Assembly: GCA_022749755.1 (NCBI GenBank)
Contig: CM040450.1
Location: 3,524,913-3,588,912, forward strand
Reading direction: 5' to 3'
Length of the DNA stretch: 64,000 nt
Source of the DNA: Azadirachta indica
Taxonomy: Eukaryota > Streptophyta > Magnoliopsida > Sapindales > Meliaceae
A program made the position numbers and the translations under genes. This document shows positions 1-10,738 of this stretch, piece after piece. Numbering within the stretch: position 1 is the first letter of the stretch; each line of letters opens with the position of its first letter. The notes beneath the pieces are model-generated. The model had not been told where the DNA came from and searched no databases. It saw only the letters and a list, made by a program, of their open reading frames with translations.

Positions 1-43
1 GAATCTCATCTTAATGGGAGTTCTGTTGGTTTCTGCATTTCAG

Positions 44-440
44 TGTGATCCAATTCTGCTCCACAGCATTTGGATACTATGCTCAAGCTACTGCTGCTCA
101 GGAAATTTTTGGCCACACATTGCAGTCGCTTCGTGGAATTAGATATTTGTACAAGTGAGTTACAGTGTTCATATAAATTGCTTATTTTGGTTACGCATTC
201 TACTGTACTGACATCATAAGTTGATTGTTGAATTACAGGTACAATGTGTTCCAAATTGCTTTTGTTGTGCTAGCGGGATTGACCTTTGTTTATTACGCTG
301 CCTTTGTAAGTTCAGAACTCGGGTACTGTTTGTGCATTATTATGTTTTTATTTAACCTATGTGTATAATTGGTTGAATTTTTGAAATTTCAGGGATGGAG
401 AAGAAAAAAACCAAGCGGCAGGTTCCAACTGTCCTCTTAA
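44..440 (+). CDS. LMBR1-domain integral membrane protein, C-terminal part (partial)
   Basis: Three 3' exons are visible: 44-154, 239-305 and 393-440, ending in TAA. Bases 1-43 are the end of an intron (TTTCAG at the border). The spliced frame reads [20 protein letters not shown], continues through a ring of aromatic residues into a final hydrophobic membrane segment (around [19 protein letters not shown]) and ends in a basic tail, [14 protein letters not shown]. From memory this matches the C-terminus of the plant LMBR1-like/LMBD1 membrane proteins (Arabidopsis At5g01460 and At3g08930), multi-pass proteins of about 500 residues related to animal lipocalin-receptor-like and lysosomal cobalamin-export proteins; the plant function is poorly known. 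Exon phases agree across both junctions. The 3' UTR probably runs to about 790, where AT-rich polyadenylation-like sequence appears. The first roughly 430 codons lie outside the window. Confidence 0.85.
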
Positions 441-1363
441 ATTTGTTTTTCATGGAAGAGCATGCACCCACATAGAGCCATTTGAAATTCTGAGTTTTAT
501 AATCTCACTGAAGTGTGTTTAATATTCGGATGTTTACGGCCTATTTTTCATTTGGTCAAATGGTTTAGTGAGGTAGGCATAATATCATCCGACAAAATTG
601 GGTTGCTGTAGTTAAATCAGCACGCGAGTGCTGCAGCTGTTGTTTTTACTTATTCTCCCCCACTTTTCTGTATGTATTATTCTTTGTTCGATTTACCTTA
701 TAAACTTGGCTTGGGCTTGTAACTGAGATATCCTCGGCAGATTTGGGAACTGAGTGTATTGAACTCTCCTTGATGTAATATAATAACTGAGAATTGAGTT
801 TTACGATCAGCTATTCTTTCAATCATTCTTTCGTCTGCAACGTCCTCTTCTCCAAAATTACTTTGTAATTACACGCAAGAATTAGATGTTAAAAGATTTG
901 CTGGCTTGTAAGGTTATGAACAATTTTTGTGACTTAATTCGTAACTTTATACTTTGCTAGTTCTATTTATTGGTCGATTTATCATCTCTTATCATATTCT
1001 GAAGGCACGTACTTTCGGGATTAAGTTAATTTATCATCTTCATATTTTCTTCAAGCACGTACATTTGGGATCGTAAAATTTTAGATGTCAAATATTAAAT
1101 GAAAAGTAAATGAGTTCTTAAAAAAAAAAAAAATTAATGTTATTTAAATACTTTTTTAATTTTGTTTTAGAGTTAACTCAGCAGTATCAAACATGTTTTC
1201 AGTGTAACTCCTGTTATCACCGAGAATGGTCTTTCTAAGTAGAGGTTAAAAAAGGCATTCAATGAAAACAGAGGAAAGTACAATTGCTTACCCAAAAGAA
1301 AAGTTTTACACTAGCGTTTGCGTGTAATTGCCTTAAAACAGATTTCAAATGTCTTGTTAAGAT
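441..1363. other. 3' UTR of the LMBR1-like gene and convergent intergenic gap
   Basis: The 3' UTR of the upstream gene fills roughly the first 350 bases. The rest is AT-rich, with an A-run near 1119-1133, and must also hold the 3' UTR of the minus-strand esterase. I see no further coding potential. Confidence 0.6.
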
Positions 1364-4300
1364 CTAATCCCACAGCAAAGTTCTGTGCATGTCACTGTTG
1401 GAAACATTCACAGGGGTCTTCCCATCTGGAGCGACTGGATAACAGGATGAATCCTCAGAAAATTCCGTTGGCAATGATCTCCAGTGTAGACTTGGTTCCC
1501 ATTCTGCTTCTCTGAGAACCTTCAGAATTTCTTTAACAACAATCTTGCTTCCTTCGGATGAAAGGTGGATTCCATCCCTGCAGAAGAAACATAGACCAAA
1601 ATTTAGAAGGAGGTGAATCCTTTTTTTCCAATAAATATGATAGGAAGTACTGGAAGCATAAAAATGTAGATGGCGTTGATGAATTTCTCTATAAAAAGCA
1701 AGATATCTTCGCAATTTAGAGCCAAACCCATTCAACGCAAGCAAACTCACGTAAAACAGGCAGTCAACCAATCATCCCGCTGTTGCAGTGCAGTCCAAAG
1801 ATCAATGGCTGTCACGCCCATTTCCTGACAAAGCTTCAAACAAGCTTCTGAATATATTCTACAGCTTTCATTTGAGCGACCCAAGTCTCCGAAGATACCG
1901 CTGGTTTCAAATAATAAAGTAACATTAGAACTGCAGTGTGCAACTGAAACCAAGAAACAAAAATAAAATGAGCTTCACCACACCTTAAACTTTCACGAAT
2001 TTGTTGCTCATTAATAGGAGGAGAACTAAGAAAGATTATGCGGGTCTTTTCTGAGAGGCTCTGGCAATTTGACAAATTGCTTGGTAAAAAATGCGTTAAC
2101 ATATTCAAGAACAGGAAATCTATTTTCACCAGCCATTGCTGAGGATTGTTCAATGGAATAATGAACCCATATACCGATATCAAATTTATACAACAGAAGT
2201 TCTCTGGTTTGTATTTTTATAAATAATTTGAAAGGTTACCTTTAGATGTAGAGCAATCTTTTTCATGTTTTCAATATATTCAGGCAGAGGAACGTGAGGG
2301 CCAAGACCACTGGGGTGAGGCTGCATGGAGTCATTGCCACCGAAATAGACTATAACTAGTGAAGGCTGTACAGCAGCATCCTTAATTGATAATAGTAGTT
2401 CAGTATCAGTTCTCAAGTGTTTGATCAGCAAGAGGCTAACATTACACCGGAGCATGAAATATTTGAAGCAGGGAAAGCAGGAGATAGAATGAAAAAGTGC
2501 TTAACACACACAGAAGCTTCATATTAAGACCTAATTAGATTATGGTTAAATAAATCAGCATTTCATCACCACTGTTAACCCAAGTAATAAATAGAGTTTT
2601 AGTACCTCTTCAGGGTTATAATTTATGAACTTACAAGGAAGCTAATTTGTCAACTTTTACAAGCAATAGATTTAACGTCCTTGTAAAAGCATAGTTAGAA
2701 TCCCTAGTATTTGGATGTTACTGGTTCTAATCTGGAGAGTACTGTCAAATCCTACAACCTTTATGTTAGAAAAACTTGTGGGACACAAAAAGTTTTCTTT
2801 GTAAGTACACAATATACTGACAATAATGCGCGGACTTTTTCTTTTTTTCTTTTTAATCAAGAAGTCTATCAACCTATCTATGTTTGCTGTATTCTACACC
2901 AGGGACTAGTGCCAAATCCTATAACCTTGATAGCCAAGAAATTAGTGGGATATAAAGGACTATTTTCTATATAAAAGTTTAGTGAAGAAAAGATACTGGC
3001 AGTAACTATCTACATACATTAACATAATCTTCAACATGCATATATAATAAGTTATATGCAACACAACAGATTACATACCTTTGGAAAAACTAGATCTAGA
3101 ACTTGTAAAGCAAGCCGTGAATTCCACCCAGAATATCCTCGCAGCAAAAAATCTGCCTATACAATATACATCCATAGACCCAAAGTATTTCATAAGTATT
3201 TCTAAAAATACATGTGATAACTGTTTTTACAAAAGTATTTCAAAGTACTTTCAGACAAAAGACTTTATTTGCAAATGTATGCTTAAATAAGATTGAAAGC
3301 TTTAATAAACTCCGGCTGCTTCTTACCCAAGCCACTGCAAGGATATTATCCCTGTACTATTTTGAAGACCAAATATCCAACTATTTTGTCAAAATTGGAA
3401 GTGTTAGGTTCGACAAACAAACATACACGTTATCTGCAGGGGCAGTTTAATAAAATCTTCCTGCATATATTTATTTATTATAAATTATTTAATTAAAAAA
3501 AGAATTAAAATAAATGAAAAGTGAAACAATTTAATAAATACTGTTATAGTACATAGACATATTTGAAACATTGTTTCCTAAAACTTTCATTTAGCTAAGC
3601 TAAAAATGCAGCTCTAAAACTATATATCCCCCTATATATCTAGAACTTTTACCTTTTGTTTCTGTGGTTGAAAATTAACTTGTAGGAGCAACAAATATCA
3701 ATCAAAATTTGGGAGTTGGTACATAATGCCACGCCAGCTACTTAGAAGTTGAAAACTCATTGCATGCCACAGGACCACCATTGTGACTTAAAAGATTGCA
3801 ATATTAATTACTTTCATTTTTTTTTTTCCTACAACTTTTTGAGTGAGGAGTGGACAAGACTGCATCTAGAACTAGAATCTTGTCCACTCCTCACTCAAAA
3901 AGTTGTAGGAAAAAAAATACCTTTCTTCTACAACAAATTATGGCATTTTCAGTAATTATATTTGTTAATTGTATGTTGCGTTGTTGCTAACGAAATGAAG
4001 TCACCATACATATCAGTTTGCGTGGTCCCTCACATTGTATAATTCTTAACACTGTTTAATAGAAAACCAAAACTTTTTAATTCACTCCCTCCATTTCTCC
4101 TCCAAATTTTCTGATTCTAATTTTTTCTCGCAGACAAATTAAATATTTGTTATCACTCAATCAGTATACACCATAAAATAAATCTAGAATTATCACTCAA
4201 TTATCAGTAAAGACATAATATTAAGAAATGTGGGATCCAACCATTAACAGTCTCTCTAAGTGATGGCTGATACGACAAGATCAACAGATAATATAGTAGC

Positions 4301-4540
4301 AGTAGAAAACTTCAAAACGTTTTCATACCACAGAAATCATCACATCATCACAACATCAGGGGACCAAAGAAACAGACAAAACCCAAAAAGAGAAAAAAGG
4401 ATCAAGAGAAGAAGAAGAGAAAGAAATACCTTACGAGCATATAAGTCAGCAAGAATGGCTCCCCACCCGTCGTTGCTGAAACTGAACTGAACTATGGATG
4501 AACCAAACAGCACAAACTGAGGTCTTTCTGGTCCAACCAT
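1364..4540 (-). CDS. CPRD49: GDSL/SGNH esterase, CPRD49 / isoamyl-acetate-hydrolase type
   Basis: Six exons on the minus strand: 4540-4430, 3156-3079, 2380-2240, 2060-1984, 1900-1751 and 1577-1364, totalling 771 bases (256 residues). The product is a small SGNH hydrolase that cleaves esters with a Ser-Asp-His triad. The first block is LFGSSIV (residues 11-17, nucleophile probably Ser15) in place of textbook GDSL; FGSSIV is normal for this subfamily. Exon 2 carries the RGYSGWNSR block with the conserved Gly, FGGND (76-80) supplies the oxyanion Asn, and DGIHLS (187-192) supplies catalytic Asp187 and His190. There is no signal peptide, so a cytosolic enzyme is likely. I chose MVGPERPQ as start because relatives begin there; an in-frame ATG 18 codons upstream exists. 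Intron 1 (1.27 kb) contains a perfect inverted repeat. The closest relatives I recall are cowpea CPRD49 and At3g11210; the natural substrate is unknown. Confidence 0.93.
2745..2970. repeat. Diverged duplicate segments in esterase intron 2
   Basis: Segments at about 2745-2802 and 2910-2970 share the pattern CAAATCCTAYAACCTT followed by GTGGGA and TTTTCT at matching spacing. They look like two diverged copies of one roughly 60-base sequence about 165 bases apart, inside an intron. The origin is unknown; diverged terminal repeats of a small element are possible. Confidence 0.4.
3820..3917. repeat. Perfect 40-bp inverted repeat (hairpin) in esterase intron 1
   Basis: Left arm 3820-3859 and right arm 3878-3917 are perfect reverse complements around an 18-base spacer. 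The non-poly(T) core of each arm begins CCTACAACTTTTTGAGTGAG. It lies in intron 1 of the minus-strand esterase, so the pre-mRNA would form a long perfect stem. It could be a young foldback element or the source of a small-RNA hairpin; the sequence alone does not decide. Confidence 0.85.
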
Positions 4541-4648
4541 TTCTTCAACCTGATGAGAAAGTGTTTGTTTAATTTGTTGCGGGGCAACAAACAATTAAAG
4601 TGAAACCAGAATCACTTTTTTCAGAGAATTTTGTTGGGAAATGAGAGT

Positions 4649-4656
4649 ATAAATAT
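4649..4656 (-). promoter_or_regulatory. Probable TATA box of the esterase gene
   Basis: On the minus strand the motif reads TATTTATA, about 110 bases upstream of the chosen ATG. A start of transcription near 4620 would give a leader of about 80 bases. Confidence 0.45.
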
Positions 4657-4659
4657 GCT

Positions 4660-6840
4660 GCTCTTCTTCTGGCTTTTAACGAAAATTTCAAGTGTATACG
4701 TGTCCATCGACCGCACTGTGAGGGTAATTAGAATCCGTTTCCACGTTGGGGCCTCACTATTTTTATTCTACTGATATAGTTTAGTTAATTAGCCACTGAC
4801 TACTTTTTAAGTGTTCAATTTTACCACGTATACAAATTAATTTTTTATATAAAATTTATTCGAGTATAATCAAAGTTCGTAAAGTAAAAATTTAATAAAC
4901 ACTATTAGATATTAAATAATTATTAATGTAATAATCATAACACTAATTAGTACATAAAGTGTTACATCAATTAATTAATTAGAGTATAAAATGTCAACTT
5001 GTTCGGTGTGAAATCATTCAAAATTAATTCACTTACAGTAAGTTTTGTCCCACCTCTCAAACATTAGACTCTAAGAGTCTGCCTAACTTGGTTCTTGAAA
5101 AAGTGTAAAGATATTATAATATATTTGTAGAAGATAACACATTAGATGATGTGGATGGCATATCAACCAATAAAATAAAAATTTCAAATAAATTAGCAGA
5201 CAAGTCCTTTGATGATGGAGATGGTCTAATTTGGTGTTCCGATAATCTACTACACTAACAAGCACGTGAGAGAATACCTTACCTAGTTAATAATCTATAC
5301 ATATATATAGACCACAACAATTATCTTTGGCAAAATAATAACTTAAATATAATTTTCTGAATTTTAACAATATAATGAGAGATTAAAATGTTAGAATTAA
5401 AAATTTTGTTTTCATTTATTGTTGTGCAAAAGTTTAGGGATGAATAAATAAATTTCAAATTCTGAAAGCAACGGATAGTGGAATTGTATCATAGTTTTTT
5501 TTAATTTTGTATAGTCTGCTTTTGCGGAAGGGAGAAGTGTTTTGATACTGCGCACCGCACTATGGCCGAGTAATTGTCTGCACGTTCATTTTTTTAATAT
5601 ATATAGATTCTGATATGTTACCCACTCGCGTCGAATTATTATTTGAAAAATAAAATAAAATAAAAGCTGACACACCACGCCAGTCGCAACCGCTTTACCA
5701 ATTTTATCACATTACTACCTAAAGCTTGAAATTATATCACTTATATGGCAGGTTCCATGTATATATCATTTGCCTCCCTTTGATGATCATTTGACTAACC
5801 TCTAAGTTATTTTTTTAAAATTTATAATTAAATTTGATGAATCTTGAAATAACCCAATTGAAGTAAAGAGGAGTATAAGTTTTTGTAATGGTAGTAGTGA
5901 TGACTATAATCAAAGAATGAGTGATGAATCTAAAGGAAGAAGAGTTTTTAATGGTGGGAGTGATCAGAGAAGGGAGTGGTGGATATGAAGGAAGAGGAGA
6001 AGTTTTTGGTGGTGGTGGTGGTGGGTATAGTTGACAAGGATGTGGTGGATATGAAGATAGTAATGGTAGGTATGGAAGGAAAAGAGTGAGAATTTAGTGG
6101 AGGAAACAGTTGAAGTAAGAACTGTATGAAGGTAGTGGTGACCGTGGGTATGGTGCTGGTACATATGAAGGAAGTTGAGTTTTTAATGATAAAGAAGTGA
6201 TGAATGAGGAGAGAGAAGAGTTTTTGACGTGTGAAAAAGGAGAGAGGGAGGCAAGTGGTAACATAAAAACAAATTCACGATTTTTTACAATTTTAATCTT
6301 GCATTTAACGATCAACTAATGGCCTTAAATAATAATAAAAAAGGTAAGTAATACATCTCAAACCACCCAAAAGAAAGTGACATGATTCCGATAGAAATTG
6401 TCAATCCACCCACAAATTTTTGGGTGATTACTACTTCTTCCTTGTTTAAATATTAAAAATGTTTCTTTCTTTTCCTAGGCATAATGTGCTCGTAGTTGCC
6501 TACTTACAAAATTAATTAAACTGAAAATACAGGTACGTAAATCCTTCATTTTTGATGTATTGAAATGATTAGTTTAATGATTTTAAACACACAAAATTTA
6601 ATTTGTTCATCAAATAGATTATAACGTTAAATATTAGTTACCTAAACTCCTGAAATTTGATAAAATATAATATAATAATTTAAAAATATATTAAAATAGC
6701 ATTTTATATCATAATATTTTGTTCTCATTATTAATACGTAATTGATATTCTACTATAAATATACTACGAAATAAAAATATGAAACGACCCAAAAAGACAA
6801 AAATTTACGTAACGGTATTGAGCGCTCTTTACCCTTTCGA
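4660..6840. other. AT-rich intergenic region without recognised gene
   Basis: About 2.2 kb upstream of the esterase. A purine-rich stretch at about 5870-6250, with repeated GGTGG, GGATATGAAG and GGAAGA words, gives a degenerate Pro/His/Tyr/Ser reading on the minus strand that looks like low-complexity DNA, not protein. I recognise no gene. Confidence 0.5.
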
Positions 6841-6998
6841 GCTTACAGATCTTTCAAGTAAAACGATGAACTTTCTTTATACTTGTTGGAAGACGTTCCC
6901 AGCCAAAAAAACCACCGCAAAAAATACCTTCGACATTTTAGCACAGGCTGAAGTTTTTTGTAGCATGATTGTGCATTAAAACAAAGGTCAAAAATACA

Positions 6999-7220
6999 CG
7001 AATCTTTAATGGCCGCAATATATGTCTCTCCAGGATCTACTTCAATCCAGACTTCTCGTTCAGGGCTATTGAGGGCTAGTTTCGCGAGTTGGTGAGCTAC
7101 CTCAATCTTGGCTATATAGAGTAACTTGTTAATATAGTCAACCATCCATCTCACTTCAGATCTTGCAGTAAGAATTCCATTAACAAACCAAAGTTGGACA
7201 GATACCGTGCCACAAATATA
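6999..7220 (-). mobile_element. Fragment of a LINE-type RNase H domain (dead retroelement)
   Basis: The minus-strand frame contains VAHQLAKLALNS followed by EVWIEVDP, with a preceding helix-like VRWMVDYINKLLYIAKI. This is the usual C-terminal end of the plant RNase H-like domain (RVT_3 type) found in non-LTR retrotransposons and their domesticated fragments. No reverse transcriptase or upstream part of the RNase H fold with its acidic residues is present nearby. I read it as a truncated relic that happens to keep an open frame. Confidence 0.6.
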
Positions 7221-8919
7221 TTGGACAATCCCACCCAAAATCCTCAAAGCCGTAATCTGCCAGGATAGGCATCTCAGCAGTATCATTATAAAATTCAAAA
7301 TTGCGAGCTAAAAGAAGCAACACTGACAAAAAAATAACATTCAGATTCTTTATCTATGAAAATGCATAGCCAATGCAACTGCATGAGTTTCACCTTTAAT
7401 ATTTACTGATTAATACAACAATTGAGTCTCGGTCCTACCAACAGGCCAGCCTACATACAAACCTCAGCCCTAAATGAGACACCTTTCTGATGAATATTAT
7501 CAGCTTTCTAATTGTTGATGCTTCCAAACCAGAACAAATACTTACCTGAATTTGAAAAAATAGAACTTAAATTGCACAAACAGAAAAACAGTGCAACAAC
7601 TTTAATTGTCACAAAAAAGCAACAGCAATAAAAAAAGGGGGGGAAAAACAGAAGCTGAGTCCAAATTAGAAGAAGAAAGCTTGTGGATTAATAAGAAAAT
7701 TTAAGAAAATTCTGAAAATGTTTACCCAGACCAGACCACCACCAGAATCACAAATTAAAAAAATTAAGGAAAGAATTGTATTCATACTATCACCTGCAAC
7801 ATAGTATACCAAAATCGGCCATGTAGGCTGAACAGAAAATCCTGAGACACTCTCCACAGCTATTATCTTCATGAACAGACCTTCTGCCACCGCAATGGAC
7901 CATGTATCTAAAATGACAACCGACTAATTCACCAGAACAGCTTAAACAGTTATATAGCAACCCATGGAATATCCAGGAGTTCACAACCCAATTGATAGTC
8001 TGAGGAACCCCAACGCTTTTTACTACCTTTGCATCACAAACTTTGTGTAGAATGCACACACACCACTCCATGCTTCAAAGAGAAACCGTGTTTCAAGAAA
8101 GAGATTCTACAGCCGCTCCGCATGTCAATAAATCATAAATGAAGACTCCAAACCCGTAGAAAATTCAACGCCGCCCCTCATTTACATTGAACAACACATA
8201 ACCACAAATTTCTCAGCACCCAATAAAAAAATTACATGGGAACAAGATGCTACAAACTACATGCTAGAGGTGCGAAGGGAAAGTATAAAAATAAAAATTT
8301 TATTGGAACTGCAACATTTCTTTGAGCACCATAAACTATTTGCAACAGGTGGGAATCTTTCGTATATGTGTATTTAGTAAGTGTGACCTTATTGAATAAG
8401 TATGATTGGCAGTAAGTGTAGATAATAAATAATGAACCTATGACCCTCATGGCAATCATAAAAAAATCTTTAAAACTATAGGTAAGTGCGTTTCATCCTT
8501 GTAATATCCAGACTGGTAAGTCATCGAATGATTATGTGCTGCAAAGTATAATTTACTGGGGAAGTCTACAAAAGAGTAGGCAGATATCTCATACTAAACT
8601 CCGCACGCCTCCAAGCCTGGTAATAACGTCTAACAAATTTAGTAGAGAAACTTTTAACTCTATCATGTTGGTTAGGAGAGATGAATTGGTCAATTTACCC
8701 ATTTCTAAGTGAATATTAAACATTATGATCCATCATGGTAACTAGCAAATTAATTGGGTCTTTCAGCCAAATTGGTAACTAGAGAAGGGGAGATTGAAGT
8801 TTATTAATTGTCTGTTGAAATAGGGAATGCTAGAATCGGTAGTACTATATCTAAAGGCTAAATAAAAAATTTAGAAGGGCTTATAATTTCGAACCTTTTG
8901 AGCAGAGCGAGTTGGTTCA

Positions 8920-9130
8920 TTGCATATTGATCAAAACATTGTGCTGCTGATGATGTGTACCATTGATGGTGCAAATCTTGCGAAAAAGCACGAGTTGTGC
9001 CTGAAGATGTGGTTACCACTCCGGGAGGTTGATGGTGCAAATTTAAGCAAAATGCAAGAGGTGTGTTGCCTGAAGACGTGGTTACCAGCATATGCATTCG
9101 GTTGATGGTGCAAATTTATTGAAAAGCAAC
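8920..9130. repeat. Imperfect tandem repeat, about 70-80 bases per unit
   Basis: Three imperfect units each contain TTGATGGTGCAAAT, and two continue with CTGAAGAYGTGGTTACCA at similar spacing, on the plus strand. The unit lengths differ (about 68-75 bases). On the minus strand the units read as a repeated GGTAACCAC...TTTGCACCATCAA pattern inside the unidentified transcription unit. Confidence 0.65.
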
Positions 9131-9679
9131 AAAGAAGAAGAACGACACCAACACACAGAGGAGGAGAACCCGGGCAACTCCCGTGCGATCTCCCCTCTAA
9201 AACAAGAAAAGTAATTTTATTAAGATTCTGGTGACCTGCCATGCAAGCGCACCTGCCATGGCAAAGGTCGGATGACAAGAATAATCAGGACTCCACCTGA
9301 ATTATAAGCTTCATCGCCCTGATATATTTCTTGCATCCACAATAAAAGACCAAATCCCCTACCAGCTCCCCACAGCAATAGAGATTACACGGCCCAATGT
9401 CCTTTTCAAACATATTCCCATAAACAAAATGACAAGCTTGGCCTCTCCACCTGATCTACTGGGTAAATAAACCTGTGGGAAATTATGTACATCAAATTTA
9501 ATAAGAAACCAAATAGGAAAATCATAATATCAACTTCGCATATTGAAAGAAGGTCCCAGAAAAGAACGAGCGTACACTAAACTCACATCACATCATAGAA
9601 GAAATCAGAACTAACAAAGTAAAAAAAATGAAAGCCCTGATAAATTAGCAAGTCCCAAAAAGCAACTCTAATCGGCCAA

Positions 9680-9929
9680 ATTCATATTATATTATAATTA
9701 AGAGGCATGAAATTGAAAAACCTAGAAATGAATTTCTTCGTCAATCTCAATATTTGAGATTCAAGATTCAAAACTTAAAAAGATATCGAAGAATCAAGAA
9801 ATCTATTCATATTATATTATAATTAAGAGGCATGAAATTGAAAAACCTAGAAATGAATTTCTTCGTCAATCTCAATATTTGAGATTCAAGATTCAAAACT
9901 TAAAAAGATATCGAAGAATCAAGAAATCT
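9680..9929. repeat. Perfect 125-bp tandem duplication
   Basis: Copies at 9680-9804 and 9805-9929 are identical at every base I compared, followed by four more matching bases. Identity in an AT-rich non-coding context means a very recent duplication, or an assembly artefact. It lies in what would be an intron of the minus-strand unit. Confidence 0.92.
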
Positions 9930-10149
9930 ATTCTGTACTAATGATAATGATAGGATTCCAACCTCAATCGTTGAATCAATATTGAGGAATCGAGAAATTG
10001 CAAAAGATTATGCTTGCCCGTTAAATTCATTTAACAAAAGAGGATCTAAATAAACATTTATAGCAGGATTCAAACCTTGAATAAATGTCGAGGAAACAAT
10101 TCATGAGCTCGAACAAGGCCAACTCCGTTAATTCAAGAAATAACAGTAA

Positions 10150-10281
10150 TGTTTCATCCAAGCACGCCACCGGAATTCGTATCAGCAACCGCCGGTGGGC
10201 CGTACGCCCTAGACCGAACGCTTCGAAGATACACCTTGTAGATCAAATCTGAAAAAATCTAGACAAAAGAAACGAACAAGA
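10150..10281 (-). other. Putative leader peptide frame without ATG
   Basis: Downstream of the minus-strand TATA box, a frame open from an upstream TAG to TGA encodes, at its end, VYLRSVRSRAYGPPAVADTN followed by SGGVLG and the stop. It has no ATG between the two stops. The coding stretch is strikingly GC-rich for its surroundings. Peptide-like composition, GC content and position in a probable 5' leader suggest a translated upstream frame starting at a near-cognate codon. The known plant precedent for such a non-AUG, conserved leader frame is GDP-L-galactose phosphorylase; I could not find that enzyme's coding exons here, so the identity is open. Confidence 0.3.
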
Positions 10282-10312
10282 ATCTAATGGAGAAAGGGCG
10301 AGGGAGCAATGG

Positions 10313-10322
10313 CTTATATATT
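10313..10322 (-). promoter_or_regulatory. TATA box of the minus-strand unit
   Basis: The minus strand reads AATATATAAG, followed about 30 bases downstream by a pyrimidine-rich CCCTTTCTCC that would suit a transcription start. Confidence 0.5.
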
Positions 10323-10738
10323 GATAGAGGACGAGGCGGTTAATCGGATGGACGCTCATGATTCACGATACTTAATAGATCGATGGCTATTATACGTCCA
10401 CGTGTTTGAGTTGGTATCTTGCTTTCCAATTAGGCGGTGATATTAATTCGGTGGAATTTTTCCGTTCGCGTCGGTCCTACGCACGATTAAGATGCTGACA
10501 TTGTCAAATAAACACGACTCTTAAAAAAAAAATGAGCCGAATATAAAAAAATATTGGCCGACGTGAGTGGGCTCAGCCCATGAAATTTAATTTTAACTGC
10601 CACGACAAAGCCCAAGCGATTTAGACACCCAGAAACGAGAATTTCTCGTCGAAAGCGATTCGCGTTGCAAGCAAGGATGAAAACTCGTACCAAAATCTGG
10701 TTTACTCGTTTAGAAGTTTACTAGCTGAGACTGAGAAG

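Larger units (their letters stand above)
7300..10330 (-). other. Unidentified minus-strand transcription unit, possibly non-coding
   Basis: Several signs point to transcription on the minus strand: a TATA-like box at 10313-10322, a GC-rich leader (about 10150-10260), a donor-like CAAG|GTTTGA near 10080 and an acceptor-like TTTCCCACAG near 9475. Further exon-like, less AT-rich stretches lie at about 9475-9250, 9280-8900 and 8070-7790. No frame in them matches a protein I know, and open frames are short. One frame of the 9475 segment is Cys-rich (FEKDIGPCNLYCCGEL) with CGC shortly after, but it lacks a clear start. It could be a long non-coding RNA, a gene with a regulatory leader whose main frame I could not assemble, or a decayed gene. 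Its promoter would be back to back with that of the methyltransferase, about 420 bases away. Confidence 0.35.

Noticed and set aside
5964..6315. His/Tyr/Ser-rich minus-strand frames
   Set aside because: They come from purine-rich low-complexity DNA on the other strand, with no domain or start context.
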